From the NCBI GenBank assembly GCA_030446805.1, contig JAUJMO010000003.1:124001-188000 (forward strand): a stretch of DNA of 64,000 bases, in the 5' to 3' direction. The notes under the pieces were generated by a model, which was not told where the DNA came from, ran no database searches, and worked only from the letters and a program-made list of their open reading frames with translations. The position numbers and the translations under genes were made by a program. Source of the DNA: Caulobacteraceae bacterium. Its GTDB lineage: Bacteria > Pseudomonadota > Alphaproteobacteria > Caulobacterales > Caulobacteraceae. Shown here piece by piece: positions 15,646 to 28,258 of this stretch (its first letter is position 1; every line of letters starts with the position of its first letter).

Positions 15646-16902
15646 ATGACCCGCCCCGATCCTTCCGAGCGCAACCCGCACCCCGGGCTGGGCTTCAAGG
15701 CTTTCGTCGCCCTGGTCGCGTCCATGATGGCGATCAACGCCCTGTCCATCGACGCCATGCTGCCCGCGCTGCCGCAGATCGGCGAGGCGCTGGGCCTGCC
15801 TGAGGCGAACGACCGGCAGTGGGTGGTCACGGCCTACCTCCTGGGCTTCGGCCCGGCCCAGTTGATCTATGGACCGCTGGCCGACCGGTTTGGGCGCAAG
15901 CCCGTCCTGCTGGCGGGGCTGGGCGCCTATACGGTGTTCACGGTCATCGCGGCCTTCGCCAATTCCCTGGAGACCATGATCCTGGCCCGGGTGCTGCAGG
16001 GCGCCGGCGCCGCCTCCACCCGCGTGCTGTCCGTCTCCATCGTGCGCGACTGCTACTCGGGCCGCCGCATGGCCCGGGTGATGTCCCTGACCTTCATCGT
16101 CTTCCTGGCGGCCCCCATAGTGGCGCCCACCCTGGGTCAGGTGATCGTGCTTTTCGCCCCCTGGCCCTGGATCTTCGGCGTTCTGGCCCTGATCGGCGGG
16201 GTGATCCTGGTGCTGGCGGCCCTGCACATGCCGGAGACCCTGAAGCCGGAAGCCCGCCGGCCCATCTCGCTGGCGGGCGTGCTAGGCGCCTTCCGCCTGG
16301 CGCTCACCACCCGGGCGGCGGTGGGTTACATGCTGGCGTCGACGGCCATGATCGGTGCCCTGTTCGGCTTCATCACCTCGGCGCAGCAGGTGTTCGCCGA
16401 CGCCTTGGGCGCCGAGCGCTGGTTCACCGCGGTCTTCGCGCTCGTGGCCGTGTTCATGGCGCTGTCGTCGCTGCTCAACTCTCGCATCGTCGAGCGGCTG
16501 GGGACCCGCCGCGTTTCGCACACGGCCTTGTTGGGCTTCATCGCTTTCGCCGCGACCCACGCCGCTGTGGCGCTGACCGGCCACGAAAGCCTCCTCAGCT
16601 TCATCCTGCTGCAGTCGGGCATGATGTTCTGCTTCGGGCTGGTGGGTTCGAACTTCAGCGCCATGGCCATGGAGCCCCTGGGCCACATCGCAGGCGCCGC
16701 CTCCTCCATACAGGGCCTGGTCACCACCACGGGCGGCGCCCTGATCGGCTTTGCGGTGGGCCAGCAGTTCAACGGCACGGCCGTCCCGCTCACCCTGGGC
16801 TTCACGACCTGCGGCTTGGCCGCCCTGCTGATCGTGCTGGTCACGGAGAAAGGCCGCCTGTTCGGGGCCGTCAATCCGATCCCCCAGAGTCCGGTCCGTT
16901 GA
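15646..16902 (+). CDS. MFS drug exporter, Bcr/CflA family
   Basis: 418 residues with twelve predicted membrane helices. DAMLPALPQIGEALGL, GPLADRFGRKPVLLAGLGAY (the MFS loop 2-3 motif) and RVLQGAGAASTRVLSVSIVRD are typical of the Bcr/CflA subfamily, drug/proton antiporters of the inner membrane. ATG 15646. It is divergent from the carbonic anhydrase gene with 163 bp between. Substrate unknown. Confidence 0.9.
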   Translation: MTRPDPSERNPHPGLGFKAFVALVASMMAINALSIDAMLPALPQIGEALGLPEANDRQWVVTAYLLGFGPAQLIYGPLADRFGRKPVLLAGLGAYTVFTVIAAFANSLETMILARVLQGAGAASTRVLSVSIVRDCYSGRRMARVMSLTFIVFLAAPIVAPTLGQVIVLFAPWPWIFGVLALIGGVILVLAALHMPETLKPEARRPISLAGVLGAFRLALTTRAAVGYMLASTAMIGALFGFITSAQQVFADALGAERWFTAVFALVAVFMALSSLLNSRIVERLGTRRVSHTALLGFIAFAATHAAVALTGHESLLSFILLQSGMMFCFGLVGSNFSAMAMEPLGHIAGAASSIQGLVTTTGGALIGFAVGQQFNGTAVPLTLGFTTCGLAALLIVLVTEKGRLFGAVNPIPQSPVR

Positions 16903-17030
16903 GCCTCCCGGGCCGTCTTCCGCACCTGGGTTCAAGCGCAGGCCGGAGAACGCCGACGACCGCCTCGAGCCCTTCGCCTCTGCCGTGGCGGCGTACGCCC
17001 TCACGGATCGGTCGGCCGGACCTCAAAGCA

Positions 17031-17064
17031 GATGGGGCGGAACCGTCGCCGGTTCCGCCCCATC
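17031..17064 (-). terminator. Terminator hairpin after pnp
   Basis: A perfect 14-bp stem, GATGGGGCGGAACC (17031-17044) with GGTTCCGCCCCATC (17051-17064), encloses a 6-nt loop. It lies 38 bp past the pnp stop codon and between two convergent transcripts, so it may serve both. The following T-runs are weak on both strands. Confidence 0.8.
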
Positions 17065-17102
17065 CTTTCATCCGCCAGACGTGGATCGCTGACCGGAGGT
17101 GC

Positions 17103-19412
17103 TTACTCCGCCGGCTCTTCCGTCCGCTCGCGACGGGGACGGTCGCCGCCCTCGCCGCGGTCGCGGCCGCCGCGCGAGCGGCTGCGTCCGCGGTCGCCGC
17201 CTTCGCGGCCGCCGCGCTCGCCGAAGCCGCCGCGCTCACGACGGGGTTCGTCCGTTTCCGGCTCCTCCCCGCGCGCCGCACGTTCGGCCGCCAGCTTCTC
17301 CGTGAGATCCTCGCCCGTTTCCTGGTCGACCACCTTCATCGACAGCTTGGTCTTGCCGCGATCATCGAAGCCCATGAGCTTGACCTTGACCTCCTGGCCC
17401 TCGCTGACGACGTCGGAGGTCTGCCCCACCTTGTTGGGGGCCAGTTGGCTGATGTGCACCAGCCCGTCCTTGGCGCCGAAGAAGTTCACAAAGGCGCCGA
17501 AGTCCATCACCTTGACGACCTTGCCCGTGTAGATTTGGCCCACTTCCGGATCCATGGCGATCGAGCTGATCCATTCGCGGGCCGCGTCGATCTTGGCCTG
17601 CTCGGAGGCCGCGATCTTGATGGTGCCGTCGTCCTCGATGTTGACCTTGGCGCCCGTCTTTTCCACGATTTCGCGGATCACCTTGCCGCCCGTGCCGATC
17701 ACTTCGCGGATCTTGTCCGTGGCGATCTGCATGGTCTCGATCTTGGGGGCGAACTCGCCGATCTCGGCCCGGGGGGCCTCCATCGCCTTGTTCATCTCCT
17801 CGAGGATGTGCAGGCGCCCGGCGGTGGCCTGGGTCAGCGCCTGGCGCATGATCTCTTCGGTGATGCCCGCCACCTTAATGTCCATCTGCAAGGAGGTGAT
17901 CCCGTTGGCCGTCCCCGCCACCTTGAAGTCCATGTCGCCCAGGTGATCCTCGTCCCCTAGGATGTCCGACAGGATGGCGAACTCGCCAGAAGGCTCCAGG
18001 ATCAGGCCCATGGCGATGCCCGAGACCGGCGCCTTGAGCGGCACGCCCGCGTCCATCAGCGCCAGGGAGGTGCCGCAGACGGTGGCCATGGACGAAGAGC
18101 CGTTGCTTTCCATGATCTCCGAGACCACCCGGATCGTATAGGGGAACTCGCCCGCGGCCGGCAGCATCGGCCGGATCGCGCGCCAGGCCAGCTTACCGTG
18201 GCCGATCTCGCGGCGGCCCGGCGAGCCCATTCGGCCCGTCTCCCCCACCGAGAACGGGGGGAAGTTGTAGTGGAGCAGGAACTTCTCCTTATAGGTCCCG
18301 GCCAGGGCGTCGATGTACTGCTCGTCCTCGCCGGTGCCCAGGGTGGCGACACAGAGCGCCTGGGTCTCTCCGCGAGTGAACAGCGACGAACCGTGGGCCC
18401 GGGGCAGCACGCCCACTTCGCTCACGATTTCGCGCACCGTATCCACCGAGCGGCCGTCGATGCGACGCCCGTTGTCGATGATGTCGCGGCGCAGGACCTC
18501 GGCTTCGGCCTCCTTGAAGGCGCCCCCGAACTTGGCGGGGTCGATGCCGTCCGGATTGGTCTCGGACCGGCCGAGCTCGGCGAGGGCGCGCTCCTTGGCG
18601 GCGGCGACGCCGTTGCGGCGTTCGAGCTTGGCCTTGATCGCATAGGCGGCCCGAAGGTCGGCGCCGACGAGGTCGCGGATGCGGCTGGTGTAGGCGCTGA
18701 TGTCCTCCGGCTGGAAGTCGAACGGGTCCTTGGCTGCGTGCTCGGCCAATTCGATGATGGCCTGGATCACCGGCTGCATGCCGCGGTGGGCGAACATGAG
18801 CGCGCCCAGCATCTGGTCCTCGGGCAGCTCCTGGGCCTCGGACTCGACCATCATCAGGGCGTCTTCGGTGCCGGCCACCACCAGGTCGAGCCTGGAACTC
18901 TCCATCTGCTCCAGCGTGGGATTCAGCACGAACTCACCGTCCACCACGCCCACGCGGGCACCGGCGATCGGGCCCATGAAAGGCACGCCGGAGATGGTCA
19001 GGGCCGCGGAGGCGGCCACCATGGCCACCATGTCCGGGTCGTTCTCCAGATCGTGGCTCAGCACGGAGCAGACCACCAGCACTTCGTTCTTGAAGCCCTT
19101 GAGGAACAGCGGGCGGATCGGCCGGTCGATCAGGCGGCTGGTCAGCGTCTCCTTCTCGGTCGGACGGCCTTCACGCTTGAAATAGCCGCCCGGAATCTTG
19201 CCGGCCGCGTAGGTCCGCTCCTGGTAGTTCACCGTCAGCGGGAAGAAGTCCTGCCCCGGCTTGGGTTGGCGCGCGTAGGTCACCGCGGCCAGCACGGAGG
19301 TGTCGCCGTAGGTCGCGAGAACCGCGCCGTCGGCCTGGCGCGCCATGCGCCCGGTCTCCAGGGTCAGCGTGCGGCCGCCCCACTCGATCGTCTTGCGTTT
19401 GATGTCGAACAT
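17103..19412 (-). CDS. pnp: Polynucleotide phosphorylase
   Basis: 769 residues. Two RNase PH domains (first with [11 protein letters not shown] and [21 protein letters not shown]; second with [19 protein letters not shown] and [28 protein letters not shown]-like catalytic region), a KH domain ([19 protein letters not shown]) and an S1 domain ([20 protein letters not shown]). The tail is rich in Arg, Gly and Glu (about residues 725-769), the RNase E-binding type of tail in Caulobacter. It degrades RNA 3' to 5' with phosphate. Confidence 0.97.
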   Translation of the reverse strand: MFDIKRKTIEWGGRTLTLETGRMARQADGAVLATYGDTSVLAAVTYARQPKPGQDFFPLTVNYQERTYAAGKIPGGYFKREGRPTEKETLTSRLIDRPIRPLFLKGFKNEVLVVCSVLSHDLENDPDMVAMVAASAALTISGVPFMGPIAGARVGVVDGEFVLNPTLEQMESSRLDLVVAGTEDALMMVESEAQELPEDQMLGALMFAHRGMQPVIQAIIELAEHAAKDPFDFQPEDISAYTSRIRDLVGADLRAAYAIKAKLERRNGVAAAKERALAELGRSETNPDGIDPAKFGGAFKEAEAEVLRRDIIDNGRRIDGRSVDTVREIVSEVGVLPRAHGSSLFTRGETQALCVATLGTGEDEQYIDALAGTYKEKFLLHYNFPPFSVGETGRMGSPGRREIGHGKLAWRAIRPMLPAAGEFPYTIRVVSEIMESNGSSSMATVCGTSLALMDAGVPLKAPVSGIAMGLILEPSGEFAILSDILGDEDHLGDMDFKVAGTANGITSLQMDIKVAGITEEIMRQALTQATAGRLHILEEMNKAMEAPRAEIGEFAPKIETMQIATDKIREVIGTGGKVIREIVEKTGAKVNIEDDGTIKIAASEQAKIDAAREWISSIAMDPEVGQIYTGKVVKVMDFGAFVNFFGAKDGLVHISQLAPNKVGQTSDVVSEGQEVKVKLMGFDDRGKTKLSMKVVDQETGEDLTEKLAAERAARGEEPETDEPRRERGGFGERGGREGGDRGRSRSRGGRDRGEGGDRPRRERTEEPAE

Positions 19413-19646
19413 TTCGGTCTTTCAGTTCCCCTGGCCGGATTGCCGAGGGGGCGGACGGATGTGCGGGATGGCCAGTTCTGCGGCCCGAAGTCCTCGTCCA
19501 GAGAGACGCGTCCCATGACGCGGCTCGGGGATCGGGCTCATGAGGACTTCAACGGAGCCCTCGCGGTTTGGAGCTCGAAAGCGAGCCCCATCCGCCCCCG
19601 CGCCGAGCCCAACAGGCGCGCGAGGGCGAAGCCGGTAGATAGGTGC
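19413..19646 (-). promoter_or_regulatory. Structured pnp leader between rpsO and pnp
   Basis: This 234-bp gap holds a long inverted repeat, GAAGTCCTC at 19487-19495 with GAGGACTTC at 19542-19550, enclosing a second stem CGCGTC/GACGCG. A further hairpin GCTCG-aaag-CGAGC is at 19573-19586. In enterobacteria the rpsO-pnp gap forms an RNase III-cut stem through which PNPase represses its own mRNA; the same use here is inference from the position and structure. Confidence 0.5.
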
Positions 19647-19916
19647 TTAGCGGCGCAGGCCCAGGGTCTCGATCAGGGCGCTGTAACGCGCCTCGTCGCT
19701 CTTCTTCAGGTGGTCCAGCAGGCTCCGGCGGGCGCTGACCAGCTTGAGCAGGCCGCGGCGGCTGTGGTTGTCCTTCTTGTGGGTCTTGAAGTGCTCGGTG
19801 AGGTTGGAGATGCGCTCGCTCATGATGGCGACCTGCACCTCGGCGCTGCCGGTGTCGGCCTCGCCGCGCGCGTGTTGGTGGATGACTTCGGCTTTGCGTT
19901 CGCTGGTGATGGACAC
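19647..19916 (-). CDS. rpsO: Ribosomal protein S15
   Basis: 89 residues from GTG 19916. [26 protein letters not shown]-type and [20 protein letters not shown] blocks are S15. The GTG is preferred to the upstream ATG (19934) because GGAGA lies at the right distance before it, it gives the family's usual length and N-terminus (SITSERKAE), and it falls 4 nt after the truB stop, whereas the ATG would overlap truB and has no ribosome-binding site. Confidence 0.95.
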   Translation of the reverse strand: MSITSERKAEVIHQHARGEADTGSAEVQVAIMSERISNLTEHFKTHKKDNHSRRGLLKLVSARRSLLDHLKKSDEARYSALIETLGLRR

Positions 19917-19920
19917 GTGT

Positions 19921-20859
19921 TCAGTCTCCGGCATCGGGGTGAAGGACGCGTACGGGGTTCAACCGTCCGGCCCGCATCTCGCAGAGCGCGACGACCTGAT
20001 CTCCTGTCATGGCGGAAACGGTGCGGTCCTCGCCGAGGCGGGGAGTCAGCGCGTCCACCTGGCGGGGGAGCAGGACGATGGCGCGTCCCTGCCTGAGCCG
20101 GAAGGCGTCCTCATCGGTGACGGCGAACGCCGGGATGCCGTCCAGCGCCGTCGACACCGGAAGCAAGGCCTCCGAGCCGCGCCCCTCATACACGAGCTCC
20201 TCCAATTGCGCCAGAGAGACGCCGCGGGCCTCGTCGAAGCCGCCCACCCGCGTCCGCCGCAGCGCCGAAACATGGCCCTCGGCGCCCAGCGCGGCGGCCA
20301 GGTCGCGAGCCAGCGAGCGGACGTAGGTTCCCTTGCCGCATTCGATTTCGATCTCGACATGGTCCGGGTCCGGAGCCCCGCTCACGCGCGCGGCATGGAT
20401 CACCACGGGCCGGGCCTGGAGCTCGACCGCCTCACCCGCCCGCGCCAGGTCGTAGGACCGCTCGCCGTTCACACGGATGGCCGAAAAGGCCGGCGGGATC
20501 TGTCGGATGGGGCCCACAAAGGCGGGCAGGGCGCGGGCCACCTGCTCCGGCGTGGGCCGCACGTCCGAACGCGCCGTCTGGGCGCCTTCCGCGTCGAGGC
20601 TGTCCGTGGACACGCCCCAGGCGATGGTGAACAGGTAAGCCTTGTCGGCGTCCATCAGGAACGGGACTGTTTTGGTGGCTTCGCCCAGGGCGATGGGCAG
20701 CAGCCCCGTGGCCAGCGGGTCCAGCGTCCCCGCATGTCCGGCCTTCTGCGCCTCGAACAACCGTCGCACCCGCGACACCGCCGGCGTGGAGCCCAGCCCC
20801 AGGGGCTTGTCGAGCGCGACCCAGCCGTGAACCGCCTGGCCCTTGCGACGCCGGCTCAC
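19921..20859 (-). CDS. truB: tRNA pseudouridine-55 synthase
   Basis: 312 residues. The catalytic Asp is in [39 protein letters not shown] and [18 protein letters not shown] are TruB blocks. It modifies U55 in the T-loop of tRNAs. GTG start at 20859 overlaps the rbfA stop as GTGA. rpsO follows 4 nt downstream. Confidence 0.95.
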   Translation of the reverse strand: MSRRRKGQAVHGWVALDKPLGLGSTPAVSRVRRLFEAQKAGHAGTLDPLATGLLPIALGEATKTVPFLMDADKAYLFTIAWGVSTDSLDAEGAQTARSDVRPTPEQVARALPAFVGPIRQIPPAFSAIRVNGERSYDLARAGEAVELQARPVVIHAARVSGAPDPDHVEIEIECGKGTYVRSLARDLAAALGAEGHVSALRRTRVGGFDEARGVSLAQLEELVYEGRGSEALLPVSTALDGIPAFAVTDEDAFRLRQGRAIVLLPRQVDALTPRLGEDRTVSAMTGDQVVALCEMRAGRLNPVRVLHPDAGD

Positions 20860-21338
20860 CGCTTCCTAGCAGGCGGGGCGCGACGGGAGGTGGGCTGGGA
20901 TGACTCGGCCAAAAAGGCGTCGACGACCGAGTCGGTGGCTGCGGCCGCCGGCTCCAGGTCGCGTCGCACCGCCTCGCTGGCGAACAAGGCGTCCATCTTC
21001 CGCGCCGCCTCGTAGCTCTCGTCCACCATGAAGCGCAGCTCGGGCGTGAACTTCAGCTCGATGTGCGAGCCCAGCCGCCCTCGCAGGAACTTGGCGTGCC
21101 GGTTCAGGCCGGCGACCACCTCGGGCGCATTGCCGCCGCCCAGAGGCTGAACGAAAGCCGTCGCATGGCGCAGGTCCGGGCTCAATCGGACCTCGGCCAC
21201 GGTCACCGACACGCCGCTCAGCGCCGGGTCGTCGATGTCCTCCACGCGGAGCACCTCGACCAGCGCGTGCCGCACCACCTCGCCGGCGCGCAACTGACGT
21301 TGTGAGGGCCCGGTGGCCTTGCTCGATCCGTGTCTCAT
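20856..21338 (-). CDS. rbfA: Ribosome-binding factor A
   Basis: 160 residues from ATG 21338 ([20 protein letters not shown]). [24 protein letters not shown] and [21 protein letters not shown] are the RbfA KH-like core. It matures the 30S subunit. In-frame alternatives are ATG 21347 and GTG 21374; the last is 3 nt after the preceding gene's stop and could be used by coupling, but no ribosome-binding site distinguishes them. Confidence 0.93.
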   Translation of the reverse strand: MRHGSSKATGPSQRQLRAGEVVRHALVEVLRVEDIDDPALSGVSVTVAEVRLSPDLRHATAFVQPLGGGNAPEVVAGLNRHAKFLRGRLGSHIELKFTPELRFMVDESYEAARKMDALFASEAVRRDLEPAAAATDSVVDAFLAESSQPTSRRAPPARKR

Positions 21339-21377
21339 GCCTGCCATGTCGGGGAGGCGGGCCGCGTTGTCCACCCG

Positions 21378-22487
21378 TCAGGGCTGCCGGTAGCGCATCA
21401 CCGCGCAAGGCTCGCCCGCCGGCGCTTCGGTGGCGAAGGCCGCGAGCACGATCTCGTACCGCCGTCCCCCGTTCGGGCGGAAGCCTACACCCAGCGAGCG
21501 CACGGGCGCGGCGCACGGCCCTTCGCCGCCAGCCGTCACTCGCCGCGTCTCGACCAGGCCGTCCGCCTCCACGCCCAGCAATGAGGCCCAGCTGCGGCCC
21601 GGCGCCTGGGCCGTCTCCGCCGCGACCAGGGCGACCGGCGCCGTTGTCCAGCGTGGCCCGGTCTCGAACCGGATCCGGTACCCGTCGAAGTGAACATCGC
21701 CGGTTCGAGCGGCCGCGGCGTTGGTCGGAACGAACCGGCCGGAGTAGGCCGGCGGCGTCTCCCGCCCGAAGTCGGCCGGTTCGCCCAACTCGCCCTCGAC
21801 CGGCTCGGCGTAGGCGCGCCGCTCCAGGCTCCACGCCAGCCCCGCCGTCATCGTGTCCGTCACGGGCGTGGTGGGCACGCCGGCGGCGTCCAACAGGTTG
21901 GCCACCCAATGATTGCAGACGCGCAGGAGGTCTCCGGTCTCCACGCTGCGGAAGAACAGCGCGGCGGGGTCGCGACCCCGCCCGGCCATGACCGGCCGGC
22001 CCGCCTGCAGCGCGAAGGAGCGATCCAGCCGCTCGTTCAATCGCTCGAAGCCCGCGCGTGACAGCGCCAGCCGCAGCACGGGTTTGCCGGTGGTCTGCGG
22101 CGTGGGGCGGTCCGACAGGGGTTGGATGTGAATGACGGAAGGATTGTTCGGGGCGAGGAACGACCGCCACAGGTCCAGCATGCGCAGCAGCGTCTTGCCC
22201 CGTTCGCGATAGTGCCGGGCGTCGCCCCAGCCTAGCAGGACGTACTCGCCCTCGCTCGGCAAGGCCGCCACTGCCTGCGCTGCGTGACCGTCCGCGCGCA
22301 GGGCCGACACCGGCACGGCTAGGTTGGCGTGCAGCCAGTTGCGCACCACGAACACCTCGATGGCGGACTCCTCCTCGACCGGCGGATACAGGGCAGGGTC
22401 GCCCTTCCGCGCGGTCGCTGCCGCCGCCATCGCCAGGGCGGCGACCGGCAGCAGCAGGGTCGCAGCCAGGGCCAGGCCCCGCCTCAC
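21378..22487 (-). CDS. DUF2459-like exported protein with C-terminal extension
   Basis: 369 residues from a GTG at 22487 that overlaps the preceding stop as GTGA. A signal-like segment (GLALAATLLLPVAALAMAAA) is followed by a DUF2459-like domain: GDPALYPPVEEESAIEVFVV, WLHANLAVPVSALRADG, VLLGWGDARHYRER and CNHWVANLLDAAGVPTTP. The last 130 or so residues (from about 235) are an added domain absent from its neighbour, with GRFVPTNAAA and DVHFDGYRIRFETG. Function unknown; the paralogue next to it suggests duplication. Confidence 0.75.
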   Translation of the reverse strand: MRRGLALAATLLLPVAALAMAAAATARKGDPALYPPVEEESAIEVFVVRNWLHANLAVPVSALRADGHAAQAVAALPSEGEYVLLGWGDARHYRERGKTLLRMLDLWRSFLAPNNPSVIHIQPLSDRPTPQTTGKPVLRLALSRAGFERLNERLDRSFALQAGRPVMAGRGRDPAALFFRSVETGDLLRVCNHWVANLLDAAGVPTTPVTDTMTAGLAWSLERRAYAEPVEGELGEPADFGRETPPAYSGRFVPTNAAAARTGDVHFDGYRIRFETGPRWTTAPVALVAAETAQAPGRSWASLLGVEADGLVETRRVTAGGEGPCAAPVRSLGVGFRPNGGRRYEIVLAAFATEAPAGEPCAVMRYRQP

Positions 22488-23212
22488 CGCGGAGGGTCGG
22501 CGGGCGGCTGCCCCCGCGTCACGTCCCGCATCAGACCTCGCGGGTGGGTCGCCGCCACCGGCCGGATCGGCACGCCCGCCTCGCCCAGCAGGTTGCCGAC
22601 CCAATGGTTGCAGATGCGCTTGATGCTGAAGCTCAGGCTCCCCTCGAAGAACCGGCTCGTGGCGGGCTCCTCGATGCCGGGGCCTGCATCGATCACTCGC
22701 CCGTTCTCCAGCTTGAAGCTCTCGTCCAGCTCATCCGCCAGATTTTCGAAACCCAATTGCGAGAGTCGGACGGGCGCGATGTAGCGCGCCTCGAACAGCC
22801 GCGGCGGCGCCGCCTCCAGCACCTCCAGATTGATCAAGGAGGGATTGCCGGGTGCGAACATGGCCCGGAGCGCGCTGCCGAAACGCTGGAGGCCGGCTCC
22901 ACGTCCCTTGTAGAACACCGCGTCCCCGAACCCGGCCAGCACCCAGGGTTGGGGCGGAAGCGCCTCCAGCGCCTGCGCCGCCGGTCCGCCGTGCTGCAAA
23001 ATCAGCTCGCGCGGGATCGCCAGATTGGTGTGGTAGCCGTTGTTGACCAGGTACAGCGTCACCGCCGGCTGCCCAGGTTTCACGGGATACAGCGCTGGAT
23101 CGCCAGGCCGGCTGTAGGCGCACCCGGCGACATTGCCGGTCAGCAGCAGACCGGCGAAAGCGACGGGCGCAAGCAGGCGGGCCCGAAAGCCCCGTCCTGC
23201 GGGCCGTCTCAT
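22484..23212 (-). CDS. DUF2459 family lipoprotein
   Basis: 242 residues from ATG 23212, which overlaps the preceding stop as ATGA. Lipobox VAGC at about residue 30. The DUF2459 core follows: VTLYLVNNGYHTNLAIPREL, WVLAGFGDAVFYKGRG, FAPGNPSLINLEVLE and ICNHWVGNLLGEAGVPIRP. The family is of unknown function; the fixed His and Cys-Asn-His-Trp residues look peptidase-like, which is inference. It shares GDPALYP and CNHW blocks with the next gene. Confidence 0.8.
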   Translation of the reverse strand: MRRPAGRGFRARLLAPVAFAGLLLTGNVAGCAYSRPGDPALYPVKPGQPAVTLYLVNNGYHTNLAIPRELILQHGGPAAQALEALPPQPWVLAGFGDAVFYKGRGAGLQRFGSALRAMFAPGNPSLINLEVLEAAPPRLFEARYIAPVRLSQLGFENLADELDESFKLENGRVIDAGPGIEEPATSRFFEGSLSFSIKRICNHWVGNLLGEAGVPIRPVAATHPRGLMRDVTRGQPPADPPR

Positions 23213-23690
23213 CCGCCCCGACCCGAGCCGATGTTCACGTCGCCCGCGTCGATGGCGACCAACTTCCAGTCCTGACCGCGCTCGGCGAAGGTGATGGCGC
23301 AGGGTCCGTCTTGCGACCGCGGCAAGCACACTTGCCCGCCCTCCACCACGCGCAGCTGCGTCGCAATCTCCGCCGCGGTGGGCGTTCGACCGGGCGCCCC
23401 GGATCGTTCCAGCGCAAGCTGGAAGCTTTCCGGCCGGATCAGCTGATCGACCGCCTGCTCCGCCAAGGCCCCGCCCAGCGGGCCGGCCTGGTCGCCGATG
23501 GCCGCGCGAACCTGCCCGAGCAGCTGCTCACGCAGCACCGGCCGGTCGATATGGCGCTCGAAGGTCGCCTGATCGCCTTCGCGCACGGCCACGATGAAGG
23601 CGCGCACGTCCTCCGCAGCATCATACTGGGTGGCCGCCTGCTGACAGGCGGCCAGGCCCAGCAGCGCGGCCACGGCGATCCCCGACCGGA

Positions 23691-26837
<3,147 letters not shown>

Positions 26838-26978
26838 TCAACCGCCGAATAGGCCTCGGCCATGACCGAGGCGTCGTTTCAAAACAGCCGCCCGATCCAC
26901 GATCGAGCAACCCAATACTAAACGGGACGGCGCGACCATCGCTCCGCCCTGCTGCCGCGCCGACCCGAGGATGAGGCC

Positions 26979-27620
26979 CTAAACGGGCCAGTCTTGGGGG
27001 ACGATCCGGCGAAACCCCGCCAGCCTGCGGACCTCTTCGGTCCAACGTCCGGCCCGTCGCCCCGCAAGCAAGGCTACGTGTATCACAGTCTCCCCCCCTG
27101 TGGACACACCCAATTCGTGCGCCGAGAAAGCACCGCAGACGGGCAGGTCCGGTTGCGGAGATTTGGCGCGAACCGCGAACAGCTTGCGCCGCCCGTCCAT
27201 CGCCCCGTCGGACGCCTCGATCCACCATGCCGCCTTTGCGGACCGTATGGCGGCGGACGTCTTCTCGAAACCGGATATAAGCGCGCCCTCCCTCCGGGCA
27301 AGGCCGAGCTGGTCCAGGCAGCGTCGTACGAGCAGCTGTTCGACCTGGTCGGCCAGATCCGGCGCGGGCTTCAGCGGCGCCTTGGCCGAGCGCGCGAAGC
27401 TGTTCTTCTTGACGGCCGCGGTCACCGCCTCCCGCGTGGCCTCGACCCAGACTCCGCGCCCGGGCAGCTTGCGCCCCAGGTCCGGGACGACCGCCCCGTC
27501 CGGACCCGCCACGAAGCGGATCAGCCGGGCTTCCGGCATGACCTCGCCCGAGACCACGTCCCGCCGTTCTCGCGTGCTTTGCGCGTGCGTTTGCGGTCCC
27601 GAGACCCTCTCTTCAGTCAC
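26979..27620 (-). CDS. ylxR: YlxR (DUF448) fused to an L7Ae-like domain
   Basis: 213 residues from GTG 27620, overlapping the pncC stop as GTGA. YlxR half: ERRDVVSGEVMPEARLIRFVAGPDG and GRKLPGRGVWVEATREAV. L7Ae-like half: LGLARREGALISGFEKTSAAIRSAKAAWW and LSTGGETVIHVALLAG-type end. Both domains bind RNA. YlxR proteins normally sit between nusA and infB; here pncC takes the place of nusA. Confidence 0.9.
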   Translation of the reverse strand: MTEERVSGPQTHAQSTRERRDVVSGEVMPEARLIRFVAGPDGAVVPDLGRKLPGRGVWVEATREAVTAAVKKNSFARSAKAPLKPAPDLADQVEQLLVRRCLDQLGLARREGALISGFEKTSAAIRSAKAAWWIEASDGAMDGRRKLFAVRAKSPQPDLPVCGAFSAHELGVSTGGETVIHVALLAGRRAGRWTEEVRRLAGFRRIVPQDWPV

Positions 27621-28141
27621 AGGGGCGGACCCGCCCCGTCCAGCGCCGTTTTCAGCATCTCCAGCGCCGTCTCGAGGCAACGAAGGCGGACAAGGCCGCG
27701 ATCCTCCGATCCGAAGTGCTCGCAGCGGTGCACGGTGGGCCCGTCCCGCTGTGCAAGGCCGAAGTGCACCAGGCCCGGCTCGTCGTTCGGCCCCGCCGGC
27801 CCGGCGAACCCCGTCACGGACAGGGCGAAGTGGCCCCGGCTGTTCTTCAGCGCGCCCTCGGCCATGGCGCGCGCCACGGGCTCCGAGACGGGGCCGGGGT
27901 CGTCCAGGATTGCGCGGTCCACACCCAGCACCTCGGCTTTCGCATCGTTGGTGTAGGTCACGAACCCCCGCTCGAACGCATGCGCCTGGCCCGAAACATC
28001 CGTCAGGGCTGAAGCCAGCAGCCCGCCCGTGCAGCTTTCCGCCGTCACCAGCATCAACTCCCTGGCGCAGGCCGCCTTGAGCACCTGGTCCACGGCGCGG
28101 TCGAGGTGGTCGGGAAGGGCGTCGGTCAGGGTCTCTGTCAT
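27617..28141 (-). CDS. pncC: Nicotinamide-nucleotide amidohydrolase (CinA C-terminal domain)
   Basis: 174 residues, the length of a stand-alone CinA C-terminal domain. LMLVTAESCTGGLLASALTDVSG contains the conserved Ser-Cys-Thr-Gly-Gly; FVTYTNDAKAEVLGV and ALSVTGFAGPAGPNDEPGLVHFGLA are the other blocks. It deamidates NMN to nicotinate mononucleotide. ATG 28141. It leads the infB operon by a 4-nt overlap with ylxR. Confidence 0.92.
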   Translation of the reverse strand: MTETLTDALPDHLDRAVDQVLKAACARELMLVTAESCTGGLLASALTDVSGQAHAFERGFVTYTNDAKAEVLGVDRAILDDPGPVSEPVARAMAEGALKNSRGHFALSVTGFAGPAGPNDEPGLVHFGLAQRDGPTVHRCEHFGSEDRGLVRLRCLETALEMLKTALDGAGPPL

Positions 28142-28215
28142 TGTGGGCTGTGGGCTGTCGGGTGAGAGGTGAGTGAGTGGGTCAGGTGTGGGTTGTGCGT
28201 GCAGGCTCGGACCTC
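28142..28215. other. G/T-rich low-complexity stretch upstream of pncC
   Basis: On the plus strand the gap reads almost only G and T with short direct repeats (TGTGGGCTGTGGGCTG, GTGAGTGAGTGGGT). It is unlike the rest of the window. On the pncC coding strand it is C/A-rich, which would give an unstructured leader. Confidence 0.5.
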
Positions 28216-28258
28216 AGAGCAAGGGGGGATCAGCCAGCCACGCCGCTGGCCCCCATAT

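Noticed and set aside
16921-16950. GGTTCAA-type motif resembling a tRNA T-loop
   Set aside because: No cloverleaf can be drawn around it; no other tRNA-like segment was found in the window.
15819-17960. A 713-codon plus-strand open frame across the MFS and pnp genes
   Set aside because: It is Arg/Gly/Pro-rich, overlaps two certain genes and reflects the GC skew of codon position; other long open frames of this kind (e.g. 28169-29176, 35660-36769, 43254-44456) were dismissed for the same reason.
19917-19934. ATG at 19934 as the rpsO start
   Set aside because: It overlaps truB and lacks a ribosome-binding site; GTG 19916 has GGAGA at the right distance and gives the standard 89 residues.
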